DNA of 64,000 nucleotides, from positions 14,010,481-14,074,480 of the forward strand of contig CM040448.1 of assembly GCA_022749755.1 (NCBI GenBank), in the 5' to 3' direction. Positions 1-12,671 of the stretch are shown here, piece after piece (position 1 is the first letter of the stretch; each line of letters opens with the position of its first letter). Position numbers and translations under genes: made by a program. The DNA comes from Azadirachta indica (Eukaryota; Streptophyta; Magnoliopsida; Sapindales; Meliaceae). Under the pieces are notes generated by a model. The model was not told where the DNA came from. It did no database searches and was given only the letters and a program-made list of their open reading frames with translations.

Positions 1-439
1 AATGAAGTTGAAAAATAAAAAAAAGATCTCTCAAAAATCAAAATTGATATTATAAAATCAACCATTGGAATTGAGTGAGGGGTCCATGACATTACTCCTT
101 AAGTTGCTTCGTTAATCATGGAGCTCTTCTAGGTCCACACGTGGCTCCACTTTTTTAAAATTTCTTTCTCTCTATTTTATTTATAAAAAAAATAAGATAC
201 AAATTCTTTTCTTTTATCAAATTTTTTATATTAATAAATAAATCATATTAGATTAATCTGCGACAAACAATTGAAATTATATTTTTTTAATGTGCTTTAA
301 TTATATACTAATTATGTACGTTAATTTTAAAAATTTAATTATTCAAAATATAATGATTTTTATGGTTAAAATATTATATAAAATATAAGGTGTTACTAAT
401 GCCCGTTTATACAATCAATATCAATGAATATATATATAT

Positions 440-678
440 GGGATAGGATCAGCAAACTCTTTATTTTATATAAAATCTTATATCAATTATAAATTATTAA
501 ATATCGGCACATTCAACGATTGAAATTACATATGACATATGTATTAATTATAAATACATTAATTACGCATTAATTATATGTTTAAATGTAATCTCAACCG
601 TTAAATGTGTTTATATCCAACGGTTTACAATTAATAGAAGATTTTGTGTAAAATAAAAAGGTTGATGATCCTCTTCTC
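440..678. mobile_element. MITE-like foldback element, 239 bp
   Basis: The left half starts GGGATAGGATCAGCAAAC. It is matched by the reverse complement of the right half, which ends TGATGATCCTCTTCTC. The complementarity runs through nearly the whole element, for example TTTATTTTATATAAAATCTT against the complement of AAGATTTTGTGTAAAATAAA. Both sides are flanked by TATATATAT tracts, so a TA-type target duplication is possible but cannot be resolved inside that repeat. No coding capacity is visible. This fits a non-autonomous DNA transposon; the superfamily is not determined. Confidence 0.7.
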
Positions 679-3600
679 TTATATATATATATGCACACAG
701 TCCATGCGTCGATGTATTGTTCCACCTACCCAATAGCGTGGAATTTATGACATATATATTTGATGAATTTTAATAATTTATAAGTAAATTATATATTAAG
801 GATGTTGCATCTACTTCCCTAATTTACCTACCACCCACTTTAGGCCCCATTTATGCCCTTTGACTGTTCCTTTTTTTTTTTTGTTTTTATTTTCTTTATA
901 CAATCAAATGGATCCATTTAGTATACCCAAAAAAAAAAAAGAATAATCGACATGAAAAATTATGGAAAACAGTATGTACTTATATATTATTGAGAACATA
1001 ATTTGGTGTTTGCACCCTTTATTTTAAAAAAAAAAAAAATTTACTCGTGTGCTTTGGTTAATCCAAGAGAGCATGGTTCACGATGTTTAATTTATTAGAG
1101 TAATAAGGCGTGCTCAGTCTCATTATCAACAGTTTAGTTGAATACTTTTTTTAAAAAGGAAAATCTAAAAACATATCTAAGAATTAAATATTTTAAAACT
1201 ACGCTATTACGAAGTCGTGTGTGAAAGCTTGTCAATTAGATATTTGAATTGGAAAATCTAATTCGATGAAATATTAGCATAATTATTCTTTCAATTGTGA
1301 AATCAATTGAATTTATACGTCTTTGTTGATTCCCAAGCTCCATCTAAAGCAAGATAACAACTTTTGACCATAAAAGAATCTATTTATTATGTGATTCTTT
1401 ATCCATAAACAGTTTAATTCCATAGATAAATATGCAAAATGTGCTTATTAGATCATTTTTATTCTCGATAAGCAATTCAATTCGACAAATAAAGAATAAA
1501 AATGTGCTTGTTGCATTTTTGTTTGTCTGATAATTTACTTCACTAAATAAAGTTAATCACTTTACTCTTCACCTCCAATTTATTTATGCACTCTTATATT
1601 ATATTTAATATCTTCGTTCCTTTCAAATAAAATTGCATTTTTTCAATATTAAAATATTGATATATATATATATATATTCTTGTTGCTATATTTTTAATAT
1701 TGTATTTAGTCGGTGTAATTTATTTTATTTTTTCAGTAAAATATCACATAAATAATCATAATATAACTCTTTGTTAGTTTGTGTCTTTTGATTCTATTGA
1801 ATATATTATAATCAATTTTTTATTATCAAGCAAATTTTATCCTCATATTTAATTTTTTTTTAATGCTATTGGCTTAGAATCTTATATATATGCTTTTTTT
1901 TTAAAAAAGTAACGTGATTTTTGAAACACTAATGACTTGGTTCGATAAATAAACTTCAAAAATAGTGACTTAAAAAATTCTTTAATGCTATATTTGAAAA
2001 GTTAAGATTCTTTTTTAATTTTTAATAAAATACGAAAGATTCTTTCATAAAAATTTGAAGGATAGAATTATTATGTTACGATTGTATGGTATAGTCATTA
2101 CGACGAGATTATTGAATAATTCGAAATGTAATTTAATAATTAATTAAAAATAAAAATGACCCATAAATTATATATAGGAATCTTTACCTTAGTAAATGTA
2201 GAGGACATCAGTTCTATAATAATAATAATTATTTTTAACTTTAATTTGAATCTAGTTTTTGCACACCAACAAGTTGCTTTCTTATTTAATTGCACAAGTG
2301 TTACTAAAAAGATAACGTTAGCGAGTGCTTTCTGTTTATTTACTTGATTTTTTTTAGAAAAACTATTATCTTATTTTATTATTGTCAGTTTGGCCTGATT
2401 ACGAACTTAATAAAAAAAGAGTATGGTAAAAGGCCTGCAGTTGGTATATGCTGGAAGATCTGTGAAGTTATTGTAGTGTGTCCGATTAAATCAATGACCA
2501 CATTAGGAAAATTATATATTATTTGATATAAAATTTATTAATAAACGACATTATAAAGTGAATTTTTAGGTGTGTCAAAAAAATATTTTTAAATTTTACA
2601 TATATATATATATATATATACTTTAAAAAAATAAAAGAAAAATCATTTTGTAAAATAATAGCATAGGTGCACTTGCATTGCACGTGTCTCAATTTTTATT
2701 TCTAATTTTTATCTTGAATGCACCAAGAAAACTCAACACATCTTTAATTACTTCTAATATTTTTTGCTAATATTTTCAAAATTAAAAAAATTAAATAATA
2801 TATAAGTTAATTTTTTAAAATATTACACAAATATTAAATACCATTTCAAAAAATTTTATCAATTAAATTCACTATAACTAACTAGCCCTATATATATAAT
2901 AATTTTTAGACTTGTAATATAAAAACCAACTTTGGTTCGGAATATGGTAAATTTAATTTAATATCATCCGAACCTGGTTGTGGTAAAAATAAAGAAGGTA
3001 ATCCGAACCTAAAACTTAGGTTATGGCTCCCTCTAACATATCATGCAATGGAATTCGTTACATATCTTTCATCGAAGATTAAAAAGGTAAAAAAAATAAA
3101 AATAAAATAAATAATAAAAAATAATTCTCTCTCAGCATTTTTAGTAATCTCCGCTTTGGTTTTATTAAATTAATTTCTATCATCATATTCAAGAATTAAA
3201 GCAATGAGAACAAGAAATATGTTGACCATATTTTATATTTTAATCCAATTAAACTTTAATTATCAATTAATTAATTAACTCACTAAGCTCAAGGAATTAT
3301 ACTAATTAATTAATTAATTAGTATTAGTTTTTTGGCTTAGTTGCGTGCTTTGCATGACAAGAAAGCGAAATTAAGTTGAGTTTTAATTAATTAATAACGG
3401 AAAGAGACAAGTGATTTTATGGGTTGGTCGTCTAGTAGTTGCAATTGTGAATCTTTAATGAAGAATTGTTGAATCGTGTAATTAAGGAAATAATTAGTTG
3501 ATTAATTAAATAAGTGTCGTTTAGTCCCTTTGAGAGACAGAAAATCTTTAGTATCTCCAAAGCTGGCCAGTGGGGTTGAAGGGGAATGAATAAAGAAATC

Positions 3601-6600
3601 TTGAAAGTAATTTTTAAAAGTATTTTTGGAAATTAAACGATTTCAGGGTGGTAACACAAGGCTTACTTGTTGTCTTTTGTCTTTTGTCTTTTGTAGGTGT
3701 GTGAAGTTCGATCAAGAAAAACAAAATACAAAACTAAACACAACTTGTTTCAGATGAGTATTAAATCAAATAAATGGAGGCATGCCCTTAAGGAGATTGG
3801 AAAGCCAATGGCTTCAATACATGAATATGGAAACGGGGAAAAATATTGGGATTTGTTTAGTCTTGCTCTTAAGATTCTTGTGAGAATTATTTTTTGGAAT
3901 TAAAAAATAATAATAATAAAAAAAAAAAAAACCACTTTATGGAGGATCTTCGCCCACCTTAATAGAAGCCAAAATACTTGATGAACTTTTCATAAGAAAA
4001 AAATAATTTATAATTGGTGGTGGTCCTTAACCTTTCACAAATCAAGGCATTAAAATATATTTTAAAAAAAAAATTAACATTTTATGAAATATTTGGCCTA
4101 CAACACGTGCATGTGGGGTTTACCCCATATGTATAGACGGACGTATATATATAATTTTTGTCTAGAACAACAATATATCATAGTTTCGTTAAAAAACGAG
4201 TAGTCTTAGATAAAAATAGACATACTGTCCTATTCATAAGTCTATTCAATAGAAGTATAAAAGATTATATATACTCAATAAATAAAATAAAATAAAATAT
4301 CTTCTTGTATGTATATGTTTATTGGTAGTGAAAGCTATCAATTGTGACAAGAAACACAATTTTATTAATAAATTTTAATTGGATATAAATTAGTACTATC
4401 TTTATAAAATGTCATCTTATACACATCTGCATTTATTTTGAAAACTATCAATTACAATAAATTTAAAGGTTCCCAAGAGAGTACGTATAATTTCTCAATA
4501 AAAAAATCTAAGTCTTAAATGAAAATAGACACATCGTATAAATACAATGTTATATAATTCTTTACACCACCGTGTCGCCTAAAATAAATTTGTTGTCAAT
4601 CAAGTAAAGTATGGGAGAAAAGCCTATTATTGTTGCCGAATGAACTGTTGGTTGTTTAATTTTATAATATAAAAATACAACGAAGCATGCATAATACATA
4701 CGGTTTTGGAAGTCAATCATATTGTAAGAAGTCACTAAAAACAATTAAATGCGGCTTCTCGTAGCAGATTAACAACGTTGTTATTGTTATGTTCTATATT
4801 TTTTTTTATTATTGTTATTTAAAAAGAGAGAGAGGCAGAAGTGAGATCCAAATTTGAGATCCAACGAATTTGCGGCGTATATAATACGACATTAGCCGAC
4901 TGTCGGCAAAAATTATATATAATAATTACATTAAATAATAAAAAGCCCATACGCTAAATGTACAATTTGGGAACATCTAACATGTATGCAATGTATCGTA
5001 TTGTGCAATTTTTTTCACCTTCTTTTGTGTAATATAATCTTCAACTTTTTTTATTATAAAAGTAATAATATTACATTTTAAAATTTAAAAAATTATGAAT
5101 GAAAAAGCTAGAATGACTTTAGATGTAAAAATAAAACTATGTGCGTTAGAATTTAAAATTTCAAAGTAGGGGGAAGACTTTTAGATCTAAATGGGAAAAT
5201 CGATAAGAAAATTGACTACGTTTCTACGTAAATTGGTGGAAAATTGAAACCGTTCGTATTAATAAATAAAAAGAAGAGAAGTGTTTGTTGCGTGGGAAAG
5301 GGAAACATTGCAAAATAGGGAATTTTGAAATTGAAGGTGTCGCCCGATGGTCGAATTGTCAATATAAATGGTCAAGATTGGCCTTGGCCGTTTGATTAGC
5401 TGAGAAGTCCTAAACCCTAAGCTTTACTCCTTGAGATATTCAAAGGGTCAATTGACCAAGTAATATTAGTAACAGACAGAGCCATCCCATGCGGCTACCG
5501 CCACGTTTTCATTGTTTCCCCACTTTCAAGTTTCACCTTCACACACCTTTTTAAAATTCTTCAATTGAATTATAAAATACAAAAAAAAAATGTTTTTTTT
5601 TTTTTATAGTTTATGATTTTATTTCACGATCTAATCTAATATATGACGTGTTTTTATTTTTTTTGTTATATTTTAAAATTTTGTTTGTTAATTTTCTCCA
5701 AAGTTAGTTATATTTTTTTAAAATTGCATAGTTAAAAAAGTTTAATAACAAATATTTAAAAATATTATATATTTTATTTTAGTGGTGGTTGGTTAATATT
5801 ATCAAGTATTTATTTTTTTTTATTTGAATATGATTGAAATTTATATCTAATTGATATATTTATTTTTTCATCTTAAACATCTCAAAATAAATATTAAGAT
5901 TATTTATTTTTATAAAAATAAAAAATTTGAAATTAATATATTAGTTTTGTGGTATATAAAAATGTTTAGTAATAAGTTATGAATATTATTGATAAATAAA
6001 ATATTTAATTTAGTTGTTCAAATTTATATTTTAAGATATTTTTAATAAATGTTTAAATATATTAAAGAATAAACAGTTATCAAATATTTAAATAAAATTA
6101 TTCAAAGTGCTTCAATTTGAAGACGTTTCTTCTAGCATATCTAATAATTTTTATCCTAAGCATATATAATCCAATAAAAACACTTTCTTCTCTCTTTAAA
6201 AAGGTATTTTAAAAAAGAAAGAGTTTCTATTTGCTTTAATAAATTTGTTTGCGTGATAAACGAGACCTTTTGTAAATGTAGGAATATGATTCCATGTGCT
6301 TAGAAGTGTTTGGAAGATACAAAAGCAAGAAAGCAAAAAGGCAAAAATGTTCTTTGAAAAGGAAATTTTCTTCCACGTGCTCAAACGGGATTCAAAAGAT
6401 TAACTTGACTTCACCTTTTTAGTGCGGGCCAAATTATAACATTATTACAATCAACGGTCATACCACATCCCAATAATTGTGTTATGTTATTTTTAATATT
6501 TTTCAATATAATTTTATTTTTATTTTATTATAATTCTTGAATTTTCGATCTTACATTTCTTTCAAACAAATTAATATTTATATTATATTACATATCTTAA

Positions 6601-8436
6601 AATTTAATTTTTAGGTTTAATATTAACATTTAAAAAAAAAAAAAGAAAACAACAAGATTTTGTTTTAATCTAGTGGATTTATAACCATAAAAGTAAAAAA
6701 ATTGTAAACTTTCGTATTGGAGTAATGTAGATAAACAATTGAATAGTGATAATTATTTAAAGTTTTTATAACACGTGATTATATGATAAGATCATTTATG
6801 TGATTCTCTGTTTTTTATTTTTTTTAAAACAGTTAAATTCCATCATTCTTACAGATAAGCCAAACCTAACCTCAATTAATGAGATAAGTAGATTTTGTTA
6901 CTTACTTCAAGAGATTATAGTGTTTAGTTAGGTATGCTTAAAATTAATGTACTTGAAAAAGATTAAAGGCTACCAAAATATTTTGACTATCATATTTTTT
7001 TTAAATTAAAATAATAAAATATTAATTAAATATGTAATTTTTGAATTAATTAACAACCTTGATAAGTTATCGCTGTAAACATGAATAATTGTAGACAATA
7101 ATCGTCAATAAGACTATCAAGAGATTTTCTAGAGATTTTATTGCTTTGACAAGGACAAAAACTATTTTCTTATTTCTTTGATAGCGATATATGCAAAATG
7201 GGAAAAAAAAAAAAATCTTTTTGACTCTTGGGTGTGTTAAAAGGAAGCTTCTTCCATATGTAAAATTTGGAAAATACTAATTAATTAATTAATTAATTAT
7301 TAAGCAAATTAATATTAATTGTTAAAACTAATAAAAGTGTGTATGTATATTTGGGGTTGGTGGCTTTAGCAAAAGTGGTAGTAGATTTTGGTAGGTTTAT
7401 TTTGAAGTATTTGATGATGGAAATGGACTAGGACTCACTTCTAGGTTCTACCTAGTGGGTAGCTGAAAGAATATGTTAATTCACTTTTAATCATTTTAAC
7501 AACTTTATATACCATCTAATCTGAAATATTAATTCAATCTCAAATATCTTGTATTATCTTTACAAAATTTATCATTTAAATGAACAAGCATCATATTGAA
7601 TAAATATATATCTAATTCATGAACACGAATTCAAATTCACATTTACATTTTCTTATGTCCACTAACTTATCTAAAAGCTTCTTCCTTTTTGCTTTTCTTT
7701 AATATATATTGAATTAAATAATATAGTCAACACCAACTTTATACAATCTATTGATTCCATTTCTTTGAACAGAAAAAAGAAAATCCTGTAAGTTAATGTG
7801 TTTTGGGGGATGGTTCATGTATCAATATTGATTCAGGTCTTTGTATATGATTATAAAGAGCATGTATTTAGATTTTCTTCCTCACCAACCTTAGTGTAAA
7901 ATAAAATATAATAAATTGGCGACAAATCCATATAATAATTATCATTTAATTTGACTAATCAATTAGGCTAATATTGTTCTTGTTTGCACGCCTATCCCAA
8001 CTTAATTTATACATACATATATATATATATATATATACATATATAGCAATTAAACATGGTTGGTATAAAGGCGTCTAGGGAAGCAAATTTCAATTTCTTT
8101 AGTCATCTTAAAGTTGATGAAGCCAAAAACTAAAATATATATGATTAGGAGTGGTGTGCATTATTATTCTCTAATGTCGTGTTTCATCATCATACACTAC
8201 TATACCCATTTATAGTTTAATTACAATACTATAAACCAAATCTCTATTTTATTTTAACATTAACGGAGCTTATTTTTTGTTTGTTTCCCTTTAAATGAAT
8301 TAGCAAAAAAAATCTATCATTCAGAGTAGCTTTAAAGCCAAATTTTCTCAGGCGATTAATTAATTAATTAAAAATCACTCCAATTAATCACGGTAAAAGA
8401 AGCATAAAATTAAGGACATAATTACTGCCTTCAATC

Positions 8437-8649
8437 TTAATTAGTGGGACCGCCATCAGCAGAAACAGTAGAAATCATGGTCCATGCCTTCAGATGCAGT
8501 GATTCAGATTTCGGACAAAGACTTCTTGTTTGTCTTTGATTATGAATGATAACTTGATCTTCTTTCATCAACTTGGGAAACAAGTTTTGGTAGTTAAAGC
8601 ACATTTCTCTTCTTCTGGGTAGGTGGAAAAATAGTATTGTCATCATCAT
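8437..8649 (-). CDS. Possible small ORF of 70 codons, unrecognised
   Basis: An isolated minus-strand frame runs from an ATG to a stop in a stretch less AT-rich than its surroundings. It begins MMMTILFFHLPRRREMC, which is only weakly hydrophobic for a signal peptide, and ends VSADGGPTN. It is basic and polar in the middle and has no domain I recognise. A secreted-peptide precursor would be one guess, but the N-terminus is a poor signal sequence and I see no known peptide-hormone motif. It may well be chance. Confidence 0.15.
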   Translation of the reverse strand: MMMTILFFHLPRRREMCFNYQNLFPKLMKEDQVIIHNQRQTRSLCPKSESLHLKAWTMISTVSADGGPTN

Positions 8650-8960
8650 TATTAATTAATTAAAATTCAATACAAATTTGAGGTAGTTAGTTGGATTGAA
8701 GATGCATAGAAGAATTTCACATGCTTTTTGGTGCAAAGTTGTTTTCATTACAGATAATCAGATCAGGACACTTTTTAAGTTGTTGTCGGTATTGCAACAA
8801 GAAAAACAGAAGACACCCTTTTGTCATTTTTGGTGTCTTTTAGATTCTGATCACTTATTGTTTGGCTATTGCTGACACTACTTTTAGATACTCTTCCACC
8901 ACCTTTCTCCCCAACTAATAATATTTTGTCTGCCTAAATTTCTCTTTTATACAAATCAAA

Positions 8961-8991
<31 letters not shown>

Positions 8992-9812
8992 GAAGTATTT
9001 TGCCTTGTTGAAATGGGTGGTGAGCGCAAATAACGTCGGCTTCCCTTTTACAATTTTAGTTAGTTAACATCATGTAATCTGACAATAAGGTTTCTCTATT
9101 GTTATTTTTGTTTATTGAAAAAATATAATGATAAAGAGAATTCTGTAACGAAGTATATAAGACTTGATCTGGAGACAGTTTCGACATATACTCGAGTCCT
9201 AACCTCATTCAAAAGAACTGAGATGGGTTCACTGGATTTCTATTTTCTTTAATTATTTTACGCATTTCTTCGTAGATTATTACTGTTGAGCCCACACTCC
9301 TTTCTCCTTAGACCGTGTTATATGCTTACAGCTAAGTTTGCATTTGCACGCACACTTACATGTGGGTATGATTTGAAATATCTGGGGCCTAAATAGAACA
9401 ACTCCTTTTTTGGGTGACTTTTCACATTTACGGCCCAATGGACCTAGGAGGGAAGGGCCCATTTTTAAGTTAATTTCAAACATGCTTCCATCAAGTCTTA
9501 ACAGAGCAGCTCAAACTGATGATTGCAAAGATTTCACCAAAATGTATTGGAAACCAGAAATTAGCTTCACAAACCAATGTATGAGCTTCAAAGCCGACAA
9601 CCGAGAGAATCAGAGATTAAAACACAAAAGCTAAAGAAAAATAAACAAAAACAAGAAACCATGGAAGGAATATGCGGAATTTATCAGCGTAACAATCAGC
9701 AGACCTGGAAAAAAAAACCAACTTGACTGTAAGCGAGAATGGAAAGAAGAAAGCTATGTATATTGAAAAATTTTGTATTTCATTTGATTAGTCTGGGGTG
9801 AGTCTGGACTGT

Positions 9813-12290
9813 TTAAAGCTCGGTGTCACAAAATCGGATCATCAATTCAGAAATCATTCTCCGGGCAAAAGGGATATAACTTAGACTGTACCTGCAGTGG
9901 TTCAAACCAAAACAACATGAGTTGCGTGGATAAAGAATTAAGAATGCAAAATTGAAGTAGTAAAAGTAACCTAACATTAGAGGAGTATCTTGCTAGAAAA
10001 GACATTTGTCAAAAACCAAGGCCAAAGTATAAACTGGAGGAAGTGGAGAAATTTTTGTAAAAAGAAATTAAGACACGGGAATAAATGCTTATATTCTTAT
10101 GGCTTTCAGGAAAATTGGGAGTTGAGTTGGGTGAAGGTAGACGGCAAACTTACCATATAAGGGCACAGATTTCACAAATGATTGCAATTATTGTCAAAAT
10201 TTTGCTATGGATCTGCGAGATACAAATAGAGTATGAATAGTTACAACTGTCTTGACCAAAGTGAAATTTTTAGTTACATTAAAATGACACGAAAGTACCT
10301 TTTCCCTTTAGGCCTGTAAGAAATATAGTTAGAAAACAGTGAAATTACTGACACAGTAAACCGCATGAAGGTGTGGAATTAATAAGATGCTAAAATGAGG
10401 ACGCACAAAGGTAAGCTTTCACTGCTTCATACAAGTCAGATGCTTTCAAGATTTAGTCCCATTTCAGAGTATTGACAGAACCAACTATTTCATTTGCTAA
10501 ATATAGTCATGTGAAGTGGGAACGATTCTTCACGAGTAGGTACTTTACCACGATTTACTCTGCCTGGTACATTTGAACAATCTAAACATGGGAACCCTAT
10601 TATGAAATGTTATATGTCATGCAATATTCTGCATGTGCCTATCTTCAAAGTGTATAGATTTAATTCTCTTCAGCTCACTAGTGAGTGGCATCAGTATTTC
10701 AGTCACTGGATCAAGATTGTAAACATACCAAGAGAGCACAAATGAGTGCTATGACAACAAATCCAAGATAAATAGTTGTAGCATAAACACGGGCAGAATC
10801 AAACATCATATTTATTTGCTGTGCAGGTCCGATAAGGAAGGCTGTGCTGCCAAAACAGCGGAAGAGAATTAGGATATGAGAAACATAGGAATAATAATAT
10901 CCAATGAACTGAATAAAAGATTATTACAGGAAAAGGTCATTCCTAATAATGAAATGTAAATGTTCTTTTGCACATTATAAAGCCATTTCTCAAAAATTCA
11001 TTCAAGTGATCAAAGTCATAATTGTTGTCATTGACAAGCAAAGTCAAAGGAAAGAGGAAAATACATCAACTTGCTCAAATCCGAAAACATGGAATAAAAG
11101 TGCTTTCTTCTCTTTTTCAATTTTCTCATGACAACCTGAGGTAGGATCAGTCATCAGCCACTCATTTTCTTTAGAGGAAGTGGTGAAAGAAACTAATAGA
11201 AGGAAGAGCATAACAGTTTCTAATATTAAAACAGATCAGGTCCTCCAACAGGATTGATGCCCATTGCCATGACCAAGAAACTTCTTGGGATCTCAAACTT
11301 GGAATATCATAAGATAGCTACTCAGTAGAAATGACAATGAAAAGATTAAAGACTGCCTAAAGCTTGCCAATCAATTTAGTAAACCAGTCAATACCTCCCA
11401 ACAGCCAACAAATTGCCAAAGGTGAATAATATTGCAAACTTGATGGGTTTGACAAACACAATCATCGACTGCAAAAGAGGCAAAAATTACGATGAGAAGT
11501 TGCAGAACTGCCAAAGTAAGAATTTTCAGTTCCTCTTAGCAACGGATAAAAATTCCCATATGGATTCATAAACCACAGAAAATCTACAAATCAACTGCCA
11601 TAAAATGCAGTATTTTTCTATTTTTATCAGAGCAGTTTATCATCATAGTGACTCCAAATTCTGCCCCCACTAAACCAAATCTTGCACTTTCAACTAGATA
11701 ATAAAAGAAATCGAAAAATGGTCAATAGAAAGAATTTCTTTGTTCCATTATGAGACGTAAGAAATCTCAAAGAGGAAACATTACTGTTTCTAGGAACTAC
11801 GTTTCTTGCCTGATCTGCAATTAACAACTATCAAGTGCAATCAGGTGGTCTTAGGAATCAACTATTTTGCATCCACAATAGTCAACAATATGTTGTGTTG
11901 CTTAATTTTCATAATTTCACTTCTTCACAAGCTTTTACAAGGCAAATTCAACGCAACTCTTGCTTACATAAATCTAAGACGGTAACAAACTCGGCAAAGA
12001 ATACACATACCAGGAACATACAAACCAGACCAGCTAGCAAACACGCAGCGAAAGCATACATTCTCTGTTTAGAGGAATCCCATTACATATGAATCATAAA
12101 ATGATTTTCAATTACTGAAAAAAGATAATTAAAATAAAACAAACTGGGAATTGAAATAAAATTGTGGTAAATGCTGAAGTAGTACCTGCGTGTAAGAGAG
12201 AGAACATAAACCATCTGATTTGTCTTCTAGAAAACTTTCTTCCCTCTCTTCATCATCACCTCCAGGAATCAGCTGCTTCAGCTTCCACAT
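9813..12290 (-). CDS. SFT2-like vesicle transport protein (Got1/Sft2 family)
   Basis: This is a predicted 162-residue multi-spanning membrane protein. The family acts at the Golgi in fusion of endosome-derived vesicles. Six exons, from the start: 12,290-12,186; 12,064-12,011; 11,468-11,395; 10,846-10,729; 10,212-10,154; 9,891-9,813. They sum to 489 nt with GT-AG borders. The protein starts MWKLKQLIPGGDDEEREE, the acidic cytosolic N-terminus usual for plant SFT2 proteins. Exon 2 gives RMYAFAACLLAGLVCMFL (first membrane segment) and exon 3 VKPIKFAILFTFGNLLAVGS. Exon 4 gives FLIGPAQQINMMFDSARVYA, the family signature, and the C-terminus is YIPFARRMISELMIRFC. Four membrane segments are expected. 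Length and motifs match the family, and no break was seen. The gene lies head-to-head with the SF3a60 gene. Confidence 0.9.
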
Positions 12291-12671
12291 TTAATCTCCG
12301 CGGAAATTTTTTGTTTTTTTAGAAATTCAGAGAGATAAGGGAAAGTTTTATTTTTTCTTTCGCAAACATAGCCCAACTCAACTGTTCTTATGTTTAACAA
12401 CTGTATCCATCCGTAAATGTCTTAAAAACCCTTTTAACTGCTAAGAAGCACTTTAAAGGAGTGAAAAACAATCTCTGCCAAACGCACCTGAACAAAAGAT
12501 TGTCAAAGCAAGCACTTCACCCAATGGAAAATTGCCACATCAGTTTTAAATACGACGACGTTTTCTTGCAGTGTCGGCTTCAGGGGTGACATAATCCCCG
12601 TTACCGAAAATAACATAGAAAAACCCTAACTGCTCCGAATCGGAGATTTGCAAAGCCAAGAGAGACAGAAA
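12291..12671. promoter_or_regulatory. Shared divergent promoter of SFT2-like and SF3a60 genes
   Basis: Only 381 bp separate the two start codons on opposite strands, so both 5' leaders and core promoters must lie here. A telo-box-type AAACCCTA is at 12,621-12,628, close to the SF3a60 start. An AGCCCA (site II core on the other strand) is at 12,370-12,375. These motifs are typical of plant growth-related housekeeping promoters. No obvious TATA box was seen. Co-regulation is inferred from the arrangement only. Confidence 0.55.

Larger units (their letters stand above)
1..9812. other. AT-rich intergenic spacer
   Basis: About 9.8 kb with no recognisable gene. It is very AT-rich, with poly-A/T runs, TA microsatellites (for example near 2,601-2,620, 8,019-8,038 and 8,965-8,991) and TTAA repeats (near 3,300-3,320 and 7,277-7,300). 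Open frames are short and none resembles a protein I know. The one structured element I can delimit is the MITE at 440-678. A 70-codon minus-strand frame at 8,437-8,649 is listed separately with low confidence. Confidence 0.7.

Noticed and set aside
3697..3903. 68-codon plus-strand frame preceded by a TTTTGTCTTTTGTAG acceptor-like tract
   Set aside because: No similarity recognised and no neighbouring exons; likely chance in a spacer.
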